NCBI GenBank assembly: GCA_965207335.1
Contig: OZ242267.1
Span: forward strand, 310,001-374,000
Length of the DNA: 64,000 nucleotides
From: G965207335 sp965207335
Lineage (GTDB): Bacteria > Pseudomonadota > Gammaproteobacteria > PS1 > Pseudothioglobaceae
Direction of reading: 5' to 3'
Shown: positions 17,337 to 24,654 of the stretch, piece by piece
Layout of the letters: each line of letters starts with the position of its first letter
How positions within the stretch are numbered: the first letter of the stretch is position 1
Translations under genes and position numbers: made by a program
Notes under the pieces: model-generated
Database searches by the model: none
Told to the model about the DNA's origin: nothing
What the model saw: only the letters and a program-made list of their open reading frames with translations

Positions 17337-17394
17337 AACAATAAAAGACCAACCCCATCACATCATCCAAAGAGACAACAACAAATCTTATTGT
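17317..17394 (+). pseudogene. REP-associated tyrosine transposase (RAYT), N-terminal fragment
   Basis: The frame starts MSRQPRITIKDQPHHIIQRD and continues NNKSYCF. This is the conserved start of Y1 transposases of the TnpA-REP group, including the metal-binding His-x-His-like region (HHIIQR). After 26 codons the frame runs into a GGGGC-hairpin repeat, so more than 80% of the gene is missing, including the catalytic Tyr. The upstream REP-like hairpin is the substrate type such enzymes recognise. Confidence 0.75.
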
Positions 17395-17403
17395 TTTTTA
17401 ATT

Positions 17404-17452
17404 GAGGGGCAGAACTCATTCCTTCATTACAACCATGGTACAACCGCCCCTC
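17404..17452. repeat. GGGGC hairpin repeat, copy 2
   Basis: GAGGGGC at 17404 and GCCCCTC at 17446. It truncates the transposase fragment. Confidence 0.75.
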
Positions 17453-17684
17453 AAACACCCCATATAGATATTTTGCTTGTAATTTATATTTTTGTCGTGA
17501 GATATTTGTGGTGTGATTTAAAAAAAGTACCCACAATAACGAATTGGAATTATACTAACCGTCATTGCGAGACTTTGTAAAAAGGCGTGGCAATCTCATC
17601 TTACAAATATAGTGTAATTTAAAAAAGCACTAACAATAACGAATTGGAATTATGCCAACTGCCTATTAAAAAAGTACCCATAAT

Positions 17685-17734
17685 AGTAAGCAAAGCTTAC
17701 TTTGGGGAATATCCCCAAACCCCTAACAGCAATT
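17685..17734. repeat. Double-hairpin repeat, copy 2
   Basis: AGTAAGCAAAGCTTACT followed by TTGGGGAATATCCCCAA and ACCCCTAACAGCAATT. Here it is followed by about 30 unique bases before a mini-element. Confidence 0.8.
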
Positions 17735-17781
17735 ACAGGTTATTCAGTGCATATTAAGTTGTTTTAATTGTTTTTTTATTA

Positions 17782-17945
17782 GAGATCTTTGCATAAATAG
17801 AGATGATTAGCAGAGCTCTGATTTTTGCTTAATTGATGATATTTTATCAAGCTTGCTCTAGTTGTTCTAAAGCTGGTTTGATAAAAATTATCAAGTGAGT
17901 GGAAAGCGGGGTTCTGATGATTATTCATGTTTGTGCAAAGGTCTC
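17782..17945. mobile_element. 164-bp MITE-like element, copy 3
   Basis: Ends GAGATCTTTGCATAAA and TTTGTGCAAAGGTCTC. It is flanked by ATTA on the left and CATTA on the right and sits directly before a GGGGC hairpin. The core is nearly identical to copies 4 and 6. Confidence 0.85.
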
Positions 17946-17948
17946 CAT

Positions 17949-17998
17949 TAGGGGCAGAAATAGTTTGTACACTATAACTATTGTACAACAGCCCCTTA
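17949..17998. repeat. GGGGC hairpin repeat, copy 3
   Basis: TTAGGGGC pairs with GCCCCTTAA. It follows mini-element copy 3 directly. Confidence 0.7.
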
Positions 17999-18170
17999 AA
18001 CCCCCATATAGACATTTTGCTTGTAATTTATATTTTTGTTGTGAGATATTTGTGGTGTTATTTTAAAAAAGCACTAACAATAACGAGTTGGAATAATTGA
18101 GTACCAGTATGTTGCCACACACTAAAAAGCAGTGTTCGCAATGACGATATATGAAAAAAGCACCCATAAT

Positions 18171-18220
18171 AGTAAGCAAGGCTTACTTTGGGGAATATCC
18201 CCAAACCCCTAACAGCAATT
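18171..18220. repeat. Double-hairpin repeat, copy 3
   Basis: AGTAAGCAAGGCTTACT, TTGGGGAATATCCCCAA and ACCCCTAACAGCAATT, followed by GTTTTTTTATTA and mini-element copy 4. Confidence 0.8.
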
Positions 18221-18232
18221 GTTTTTTTATTA

Positions 18233-18396
18233 GAGATCTTTGCATAAATAGAGATGATTAGCAGAGCTCTGATTTTTGCTTAATTGATGATATTTTATCA
18301 AGCTTGCTCTAGTTGTTCTAAAGCTGGTTTGATAAAAATTATCAAGTGAGTGGAAAGCGGGGTTCTGATGATTATTCATGTTTGTGCAAAGGTCTC
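18233..18396. mobile_element. 164-bp MITE-like element, copy 4
   Basis: Same ends and core as copy 3. It lies between a double-hairpin repeat and a GGGGC hairpin, which are contiguous without it at 14821-14931. Confidence 0.85.
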
Positions 18397-18400
18397 CATT

Positions 18401-18448
18401 AGGGGCAGAACTAGTTCCTTCATTACAGCTATTGTACAACCGCCCCTC
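18401..18448. repeat. GGGGC hairpin repeat, copy 4
   Basis: AGGGGC pairs with GCCCCT. It follows mini-element copy 4. Confidence 0.7.
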
Positions 18449-18532
18449 AAACTCCCCATATAGATATTTTGCTTGTAATTTATATTTTTGTTGTGAGATA
18501 TTTGTGGTGTTATTTTAAAAAAGTACCACTTT

Positions 18533-18561
18533 AAATTGTCCGCTGGAGCTACTTGTTATGC
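18533..18561 (-). other. Half attC-like site downstream of the DprA-like gene
   Basis: The minus strand reads GCATAACAAGTAGCTCCAGCGGAC, matching the R''-L'' half of attC sites (compare ACCTAACAAATCATTCCAGCGGAC in site 1). The other half is replaced by repeat DNA. It lies 19 bases after the stop of the DprA-like gene, as expected for a cassette end. Confidence 0.6.
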
Positions 18562-18579
18562 AATTTTAATTTACACTAA

Positions 18580-19554
18580 TCAGAACATGCTTTGCTGAGC
18601 TACTTGTTTTTCCGCTATTTTTGGTTTAACTGACATTAATTTTTTTATAATAGACTGCATATTATTATTATCAATTTTTATAGTTCTTGGATCTTCTTCA
18701 AGAATTTGCCTATTTAAATCATATTTGGGGTTATGCAAGTTATTTTCTGAGCCAGATATAACAGCTCTTGGAATTGAATAATCTAGCGCATACCCCATTG
18801 CCAACCTTGAGCCACTATCATTGCCCAAATCATTTTTTGCATAACTAGCTGACAAGACGATAGAATTGCTGAACAAAGCTTGTAACCGGTCTCTTTCTTG
18901 GTATCTTCCGCCTAATTCTCGTTTTGATTTAACATCTGTTAAATATTCAGTAATAAGGAGCCCGTTATTTTTTACAATCTCGTTTGCCAACCCCTTGTTT
19001 TTTGCTGGCATAATATTATTTAATGGGCTAGGCAGGATAGCCACTGTATATCCTTTTGAGTCTAACGCTTGTCTGTGGGCGATTGTGTCACAACCAAAAG
19101 CCAATCCACTTACAATCGTTACACCATTTTCAACCAATTTTGCAACCACATCTCTTTCTATCTCTTCAGTCTCTTCATCTGGCTTGAGTAAGCCAATAAC
19201 AGCTATATTATCGTTATTGGCATTTAATAGAGATAAATTTCCGCGATAAAATAAGAAAACTGGTTTTTCACTATTTTTTACCACACCTCTATGTGGAGGA
19301 AAATCATCATCTCCAATAGCAACAACACCATCAATAAAATCTTTTGACTTGATTAATAAATTTTTAATAGTTACCTTTTTCCTATCAAGGTCATCGAGTG
19401 TTATTCGATAATCTACCTTTGAATCTTTATTTAATAAGGTTACAATCTCTTCTTCAGTTTTGTTACTGGCTAAATTTTTTACAATCCAAGCTCTACCAAT
19501 TCCCTTATAAGTTCTTGCTGCCATTACATTGATTGAGTTTTCAGTATATTTCAT
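18580..19554 (-). CDS. DprA/SMF-like (SLOG-fold) protein of a cassette operon
   Basis: 324 residues from ATG at 19554, chosen because GAGGG lies 8 bases upstream; a longer frame (from 19620) overlaps the PRTase gene. The central Rossmann-like domain shows the DprA signatures SGLAFGCDTIAHRQAL and later RYQERDRLQALFSNSIVLS, with DSGSRLAMGYALD. The N-terminal 100 residues differ from housekeeping DprA and there is no C-terminal winged helix. It is the last of three coupled genes (HAD, PRTase, DprA-like). SLOG-fold proteins bind DNA or nucleotides; here a role in a nucleotide-linked conflict or stress system is inferred. Confidence 0.78.
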   Translation of the reverse strand: MKYTENSINVMAARTYKGIGRAWIVKNLASNKTEEEIVTLLNKDSKVDYRITLDDLDRKKVTIKNLLIKSKDFIDGVVAIGDDDFPPHRGVVKNSEKPVFLFYRGNLSLLNANNDNIAVIGLLKPDEETEEIERDVVAKLVENGVTIVSGLAFGCDTIAHRQALDSKGYTVAILPSPLNNIMPAKNKGLANEIVKNNGLLITEYLTDVKSKRELGGRYQERDRLQALFSNSIVLSASYAKNDLGNDSGSRLAMGYALDYSIPRAVISGSENNLHNPKYDLNRQILEEDPRTIKIDNNNMQSIIKKLMSVKPKIAEKQVAQQSMF

Positions 19555-19573
19555 CTTGTTTATTCCCTCGGTT

Positions 19574-20194
19574 TTATCTAGCTGTACGTCCGATAGCATA
19601 AAAAAACACTTCGTTTGCACCTTTATCTAAAAGGGCTTGTATTGTATCCTCATCAATATTGATCGATTTTGTGTACAAGTCATCTATTAATAAAATATTC
19701 TTTCCCTTTACTTCTTTTGATATTGTGCAAGTTTTTTTTGTAATTCCTGGATAAGGTAAATCTCCATTTCCACCATAACCAGCTCTGTCTCTATGAGTTG
19801 TTCGAGTATCTGCATGCCTGATAATGAAATCAGTACCATCATTAAAACCACATAATTGGTTTACTACTTTACTAATAGTGGATTTGAACAATAATTGATC
19901 TTTTTTATAGGTTACTTTTGCTCTTGGGACAACGCAGACTGTTAACGCATTCAGTGTTGTATATTGCAGAATATCAGGTAAATCATTTATCAGTATTTGA
20001 CTTAATTCTTGGACTGTATCTTGTAACACACTATCGGTATAAGGTGTAATGTCATTTTTAAATGTGCAGACAATATTTTCAATAGTACCTTTTAAACGCC
20101 GTCTGTCACCACCCCCAAAATAATCTGAATTGTAGAACGATTGAACTCTTTTTCTTAAATATTCGTTAGGTTCGATTAAATAATCATGCAACAT
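19574..20194 (-). CDS. Phosphoribosyltransferase-like protein of a cassette operon
   Basis: 206 residues. The C-terminal part has KNILLIDDLYTKSINIDEDT, the PRPP-binding loop form of type I phosphoribosyltransferases (hydrophobic strand, then Asp171-Asp172), with Lys-Ser in place of the usual Thr-Gly. The N-terminal part resembles ComF-type fusions only loosely. It starts directly after the HAD gene stop (spacing about 1 base) and lies just before the DprA-like gene. The trio may make or sense a ribosylated nucleotide-like molecule; substrate unknown. Confidence 0.7.
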   Translation of the reverse strand: MLHDYLIEPNEYLRKRVQSFYNSDYFGGGDRRRLKGTIENIVCTFKNDITPYTDSVLQDTVQELSQILINDLPDILQYTTLNALTVCVVPRAKVTYKKDQLLFKSTISKVVNQLCGFNDGTDFIIRHADTRTTHRDRAGYGGNGDLPYPGITKKTCTISKEVKGKNILLIDDLYTKSINIDEDTIQALLDKGANEVFFYAIGRTAR

Positions 20195-20195
20195 T

Positions 20196-20786
20196 TTACA
20201 CTGCCATAAATATATTTTCAGATGGAATACCTAGCAAAATAGCTTTTTCTATTTCAGATTCATCATTTTCAAAAACTACTACCGAACTAGCCGATATACA
20301 CAAAACAGATAATACATACTGATATTTATTGATCCCTGAGACCATATCTTCTCTATAAAAACATCTGTCAAATTTATCAATTATCTGATGCCACTTTAAT
20401 AACACAGACGCACGATTTTTATGGCTATTAGTAATCAAAATCCGTTCTTTATAAGAAAAAGTATCTAGTATGCTTGCTACCATAATATTTAATTTTGTTT
20501 CGTGTAAATAATCAGGGTATAAATTTTCTTTTATTTTGACTATTTCCATATAATCTTCTTCACTAAGCCTGGGAGCAAGCAATCTGACTACTTCACGAGT
20601 TACCCTTTTACTAGGTTGAAAAGTCAAATATTGTTTAGTTTTTTGAACTTGTTCAATAGCCATTTTATATGACAAAAAGTTTGCATAGTCAGTGTTAACT
20701 AATGTGCCGTCTAAATCGAAAAGCAAAAAATCGACCCTTCGAGCTCTTTTCTCCATTACTTTTAAATTATCTATTTTTTCAACCAC
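20196..20786 (-). CDS. HAD-family hydrolase, first gene of the cassette operon
   Basis: 196 residues from a GTG start; an internal ATG at 20756 is the alternative. HAD motif I is FLLFDLDGTLVNTD (Asp24, Asp26), motif II ILITNSHKNR, and the acidic motif IV VVFENDESEIEKA. The cap region between motifs is helical, as in phosphatases of the Gph/PGP kind. The leader is short: a TTATGC cassette edge at 20807-20813, then AAGGAAA about 14 bases before GTG. Probably acts on a phosphorylated metabolite linked to the neighbouring PRTase. Confidence 0.75.
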   Translation of the reverse strand: MVEKIDNLKVMEKRARRVDFLLFDLDGTLVNTDYANFLSYKMAIEQVQKTKQYLTFQPSKRVTREVVRLLAPRLSEEDYMEIVKIKENLYPDYLHETKLNIMVASILDTFSYKERILITNSHKNRASVLLKWHQIIDKFDRCFYREDMVSGINKYQYVLSVLCISASSVVVFENDESEIEKAILLGIPSENIFMAV

Positions 20787-20806
20787 CAGGCTCTATTTCC
20801 TTTTTT

Positions 20807-20850
20807 GCATAACTATTTATTAAATACATAATCATACACTAACTATTTTT
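20807..20850 (-). other. Probable integron insertion point (attI-like / cassette edge)
   Basis: On the minus strand AATAAATAGTTATGC (crossover-like GTTATGC at 20813-20807) marks the start of the HAD cassette. Just upstream AAATTAAAAATAGTTAG (20856-20839) is repeated before the NERD gene as AAATTAAAAATAGTTAGGT (21898-21879). Both lie between the intI remnant and divergent cassettes, where attI should be. Confidence 0.5.
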
Positions 20851-20904
20851 AATTTTATTAAATATATTTTAAAAAAAATAATATTTTTAACATTAAATAA
20901 CCAT

Positions 20905-21122
20905 AATGATTTATTAGAAATTGTTCGTGATAAAATTCGCCTTAAACACTATAGTTATCAAACTGAAAAAACCTATCTTAGTTGGATAAAACGCTATATT
21001 TTATTTCACAATGAAAAACACCCTGAAAAAATGGGGAAAATTGAAATTGAAGAATTTGTAACCTATAGTGCAACTGCATTGTTAAGTGATTTTTACCATT
21101 GCCCTACATTTTGGAAATGTTG
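20905..21122 (+). pseudogene. intI: Integron integrase intI, N-terminal remnant
   Basis: The open frame reads KIRLKHYSYQTEKTYLSWIK, then RYILFHNEKHPEKMGK and IEEFVTYSA. This is the core-binding N-terminal domain of integron tyrosine recombinases (compare the usual RxxHYSxRTEQAYxxWIKRFIxFHxxRHPxxMG pattern). After about 55 codons the homology ends and the frame runs into the 3' end of the minus-strand NERD gene. The catalytic domain (R-H-R-Y) is absent. It is divergent to the cassettes at 20786, the standard intI arrangement. Confidence 0.78.
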
Positions 21123-21858
21123 AACAACCCCAAAATTTGCTCCCCGCATTAGTGCCTTTTTTTACCTCTCTTAGCACCAGATTTGAGCCACATTTATGGC
21201 AGGTTTTTTCATTTTTCTTTGACTCGATTATTTCTTTAACATACGCAATATGATCGCGATTTGTTTTTAGGCTAGGTTTAAGCCTGCCGCTACGGATGAC
21301 CTCAATGGCTTCAGAAACCTGTTCTTGGGTTAATACTTCATCGCATTTTGATTTAATATATCTAATGCACCCGCCAGCATAAGTTACGCTCTCAGGCATT
21401 TTAGTTTTAAAAGTACTGTTGCCAACGAAAACAATGACGGAATAAATGTTTTCTGAGCCGACATTTAGAAAATGTTCTAAAATTTTAAGGTGTTTGTAAT
21501 TTTGGTGTATTGGATTTTGAAACTTGTTCGAATGTTTAAATATTTTTTGTGTCCAGACCTTTTGATTTGGGGAACCAAATATCCAACCCATCATGTTTTT
21601 TGTTTCTATGACAAACACACCATATTTCGAAACCAGGATATGATCTATTTGGGTTGTACCGTCATCCGTAGGTAATGTGACATTCTTTAGCAAATGATAT
21701 GTATCTTTTGATAAGAATATCTTTAAAAGCATATTTACTTGAAACTCACCTAATACTCCCTTAAACCAAGGTGATTTTAGTAGCCCAGCCAAAAACACTA
21801 ATGGCACCAAATACCATAGAACGCTATATAGTTGATTTATTATTGGATTGAAGTCCAT
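21082..21858 (-). CDS. NERD-domain protein with C-terminal zinc ribbon
   Basis: 258 residues. One or two N-terminal hydrophobic segments (about 8-30), then a NERD (nuclease-related) domain: GEFQVN, TTQIDHILVSKYGVFVIETKN (the Asp and Glu-x-Lys of the PD-(D/E)xK fold), and MMGWIFGS. The C-terminus has a topoisomerase-type four-Cys ribbon CHKCGSNL .. WGCSTFPKC. Such proteins are thought to act on DNA at the membrane. A cassette-edge GTTAGGT lies 20 bases before its start, and its 3' end replaces the rest of intI, so it was probably captured as a cassette. Confidence 0.8.
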   Translation of the reverse strand: MDFNPIINQLYSVLWYLVPLVFLAGLLKSPWFKGVLGEFQVNMLLKIFLSKDTYHLLKNVTLPTDDGTTQIDHILVSKYGVFVIETKNMMGWIFGSPNQKVWTQKIFKHSNKFQNPIHQNYKHLKILEHFLNVGSENIYSVIVFVGNSTFKTKMPESVTYAGGCIRYIKSKCDEVLTQEQVSEAIEVIRSGRLKPSLKTNRDHIAYVKEIIESKKNEKTCHKCGSNLVLREVKKGTNAGSKFWGCSTFPKCRAMVKIT

Positions 21859-21877
21859 TTCTTGCTAATATCCTTTT

Positions 21878-21899
21878 CACCTAACTATTTTTAATTTTA
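21878..21899 (-). other. Cassette edge in front of the NERD gene
   Basis: The minus strand reads AAAATTAAAAATAGTTAGGTG, with a good GTTRRRY box (GTTAGGT). The left part matches sequence at 20839-20856, suggesting a duplicated attI-type flank. Confidence 0.45.
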
Positions 21900-21954
21900 A
21901 AAAAGCACTAAGAATTGAGAATTGAAATTATATCCATCGTTGTTTACATTTTGT

Positions 21955-22275
21955 TTTACTACATTATGTAAATGGTTACTGTTTTCCTTACTCTTTGTTA
22001 TTCTTTATTACTACATTATGTAAATGGTTACTGTTTTATTTACTGTGTTATGTAAATGGTTACTGTTTTCCTTACTCTTTGTTATTATGTTATGTAAATG
22101 TTTATTGTTTTTTATAAATTTTATTATTATTACTACATTATGTAAATAGTTATATTTGTTTTGTAAACTTTACTCTTTGTTATTATGTTATGTAAATGTT
22201 TATTGTTTTTTATAAACTTTATATAACATTAGTATATATTATGTAATATTTATTGTTTTATAGTAAATTTTACAT
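21955..22275. repeat. Imperfect tandem repeats, ATTATGTAAATGGTTACTGTTTT type
   Basis: The word (A/T)TTATGTAAATG(G/T)TTA(C/T)TG is repeated about seven times between 21955 and 22240 at irregular spacings. CTTTACTCTTTGTTATT- and TTTTATAAA-type spacers lie between copies. They decay towards the yciI-like gene. No gene is present in this 400-base interval. Confidence 0.75.
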
Positions 22276-22313
22276 AATATAAATTATACGAAGTAAATAT
22301 TATATAAATCTAA

Positions 22314-22613
22314 CTACGGCAAAACCATTTTAAATGGTTTAACGGTAACACATTTATAAACCCCGCTGGTGTAATACGGATCTTTGTTCGCCCATTCTTT
22401 TGCATCAATTAAGTCATTAAATTCTGCTACCACCAAACTACCACTAAAACCTAACTCACCAGGATCATTGCTGTCTATATTTGGGTGTGGTCCTGCTAAT
22501 ATTAGTCTTCCTTGTGATTTTAGTTCTTCTAGTCTAGCAATATGTTTAGAGCGTACTAGTTTTCTTTTTGGCAGACTATTTTCTACATCTTCACTAATAA
22601 TTGCATACAACAT
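22314..22613 (-). CDS. YciI-like protein
   Basis: 99 residues, one ferredoxin-like YciI/DGPF domain: MLYAIISEDVENS, KRKLVRSKHIARLEELKSQG and LAGPHPN, then FSGSLVVAEFNDLIDAKEWA. The usual His and Asp of the putative active site (RSKH, AGPHP) are present. Start set at MLYAII because AAAGGAT lies 7 bases upstream; the longer frame begins inside a 57-bp mini-element. Function of YciI proteins is poorly known; the gene sits beside dapB. Confidence 0.85.
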   Translation of the reverse strand: MLYAIISEDVENSLPKRKLVRSKHIARLEELKSQGRLILAGPHPNIDSNDPGELGFSGSLVVAEFNDLIDAKEWANKDPYYTSGVYKCVTVKPFKMVLP

Positions 22614-22630
22614 AAAGTTATCCTTTTTTT

Positions 22631-22687
22631 GAGGTCTTTGCATAAACTAGTGGTAATTAGTAAAAATTCAATTTTTGCAAAGTTCTC
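22631..22687. mobile_element. 57-bp mini-element with the same type of ends
   Basis: GAGGTCTTTGCATAAA and TTTTTGCAAAGTTCTC form imperfect inverted ends around about 25 unrelated bases; T-runs flank both sides. It fills the gap between dapB and the yciI-like gene. Probably a shorter or decayed relative of the 164-bp family. Confidence 0.6.
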
Positions 22688-22689
22688 TT

Positions 22690-23421
22690 TTATAAACCAA
22701 GTACATCTTGCATGTTAAAACAACCACTTGTTTTGTTTTCTAGCCAGATAGATGCCTTTATAGCACCATTTGCAAATGTATCTCTAGATGATGCTTTATG
22801 AGTTATTTCTATTCTTTCGCTATCTAAGAAAAAACAGACAGTATGTTCGCCAACACTATCACCTCCACGAACAGTAGAAAAACCAATAGTATGTTTACTT
22901 CTAGGCTCTATTATGCCCTCTCTGGCATAAACTGCACATTTTTTTAAATCTCTGCCTAGATTATTTGCTATTATTTCACCCATTTTTAATGCAGTGCCAG
23001 ATGGTGCATCTACCTTATAACGATGATGTGTTTCTATTATCTCTATATCAGCATCTTTGCCTATTATTTTTGTGCTTAATTCTAATAATTTTAGTATCAA
23101 ATTAATTCCTATACTCATGTTAGGAGCTAATACTATAGGAATATCTTTAGAGTAATTTGATATTTTTATTAATTGCTTATCGCTGAATCCAGTTGTTCCA
23201 ATTACCATTTTTTTATTATTACGATGGCAATACTCTAAATATTGAATACTAATTTCTGGTCTGGTAAAATCAATTAAAATATCTATATCTTTGAGTTTGC
23301 TAGCAATATCATCGCCTTTATCTAAACTTGATATTAATTGTATTTTTGGAAAATTTTTTATAACACATGTTAAGGCTTGCCCCATTCGTCCAGATTTTCC
23401 ACTAATTGCTATTTTTATCAT
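22690..23421 (-). CDS. dapB: 4-hydroxy-tetrahydrodipicolinate reductase
   Basis: 243 residues. N-terminal NAD(P)-binding motif IAISGKSGRMGQAL; catalytic/substrate motif IIETHHRYKVDAPSGTALKMG (His pair and Lys); GTTGFS at the hinge. The enzyme reduces the DapA product in the lysine/meso-diaminopimelate pathway, so it supplies peptidoglycan and lysine. The length is slightly below the E. coli enzyme (273). It is divergent from dacA, with 80 bases between the starts. Confidence 0.96.
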   Translation of the reverse strand: MIKIAISGKSGRMGQALTCVIKNFPKIQLISSLDKGDDIASKLKDIDILIDFTRPEISIQYLEYCHRNNKKMVIGTTGFSDKQLIKISNYSKDIPIVLAPNMSIGINLILKLLELSTKIIGKDADIEIIETHHRYKVDAPSGTALKMGEIIANNLGRDLKKCAVYAREGIIEPRSKHTIGFSTVRGGDSVGEHTVCFFLDSERIEITHKASSRDTFANGAIKASIWLENKTSGCFNMQDVLGL

Positions 23422-23502
23422 TATTTTATTCTATAAAGTGCTTATTTTACAATTAGTAAATATATAAATGTTGATATAATATTATAATTTAAACTTATCA
23501 TT

Positions 23503-24645
23503 ATGCCTAAATTGCCCAAACTTTTTAGTTTTGTTGTTTTATTAGTCATTAATACTTTAGCATTCGCTGATTTATACATAATTCCATCGCCTCCTAGTAT
23601 TGATAATAATGTTTCTTATAGTGTTATTGATTACAACTCTAAAAAAATACTAGCATCACAAGATTTAGATAAAAAACGCAATATAGCTAGTCTTACTAAG
23701 ATTATGACAGCCTATGTGGCATTTAAACGCATTAAGGCTGGCTTAATTAACCCAAGTGACGATGTATTTATTAGTAAAAATGCTCGTTTAGCAATAGGCT
23801 CTAGAAGTTTTTTAGAACAAGGTGAAACTATTAAATTAGAAAATTTGTTAAAAGCAATGATTATCCAATCTGGAAATGATTCTAGTATTGCTATTGCAGA
23901 ACATATAGCAGGAGATGAAGAGACTTTTATTAAACTAATGAATTATTATGCCAAAAAATTGGCTATGAATAATACTCAATTTCAAAACTCATCTGGACTA
24001 CCCCAAAAAGAACAATACTCTACTGCTAAGGATTTATCTTTATTATCTATTGCCCTAATAGAAGAATTCCCTGAGCATTATAAAACATTTAGTCAAAAAG
24101 AATTTACTTACAATAATATTACTCAAAAAAATAGAAATTTCATGTTATGGAGTGATAAAACTATAGACGGTATTAAAACTGGACATACAGAATTAGCTGG
24201 TTATTGTTTAATTATTTCATCAAAACGCAAACAAATGCGTTTAATATCAGTTGTTTTAGGTGCTAAAAGTAAAGGTGCTAGAAGACAAATATCAAAAAAA
24301 TTATTAGATTATAGTTTTAGGTTTTTTGAAACTCAAAATATAGCTAAGAAGTATCAAAAAATAATTAGTAAGAAAGTTTATAAATCTAGTAAAGATAATA
24401 TTGCCATAGGTTTGCAAGAAAATGCTAATTTAACTATTGCAAGAGGGGAATTTAAGGATATTAAACAAACAATAAAAATACCAAAAAGAATTATAGCACC
24501 AATAAAAAAAGACGATAAATTAGGCAAATTAATAATAACTCTAAGCAATAAAGAAATTGCTAGTTATGACTTAATAGCACTAGAAAATGCACCTATAACT
24601 GGGTTTTTTGGTAGAATGATTGACAGTATAAAATTACTATTTTAA
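23503..24645 (+). CDS. dacA: D-alanyl-D-alanine carboxypeptidase (PBP5/6 type)
   Basis: 380 residues. The signal peptide (about 1-22) ends in LAFA. The penicillin-binding motifs are SLTK (Ser63, Lys66), SGN in IQSGNDSSIAIAEH, and KTG in DGIKTGHTELAGYC. A beta-rich C-terminal domain follows, ending in a hydrophobic/amphipathic segment (GFFGRMIDSIKLLF) that anchors such enzymes to the inner membrane. It trims the terminal D-Ala from peptidoglycan stem peptides. The D-amino-acid transaminase gene follows after 9 bases. Confidence 0.95.
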   Translation: MPKLPKLFSFVVLLVINTLAFADLYIIPSPPSIDNNVSYSVIDYNSKKILASQDLDKKRNIASLTKIMTAYVAFKRIKAGLINPSDDVFISKNARLAIGSRSFLEQGETIKLENLLKAMIIQSGNDSSIAIAEHIAGDEETFIKLMNYYAKKLAMNNTQFQNSSGLPQKEQYSTAKDLSLLSIALIEEFPEHYKTFSQKEFTYNNITQKNRNFMLWSDKTIDGIKTGHTELAGYCLIISSKRKQMRLISVVLGAKSKGARRQISKKLLDYSFRFFETQNIAKKYQKIISKKVYKSSKDNIAIGLQENANLTIARGEFKDIKQTIKIPKRIIAPIKKDDKLGKLIITLSNKEIASYDLIALENAPITGFFGRMIDSIKLLF

Positions 24646-24654
24646 GGAGTTGAT

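Noticed and set aside
18580..19554. Housekeeping competence gene dprA
   Set aside because: It lies in a cassette with HAD and PRTase genes, has a different N-terminal part and no C-terminal winged helix; usual neighbours such as topA or fmt are absent.
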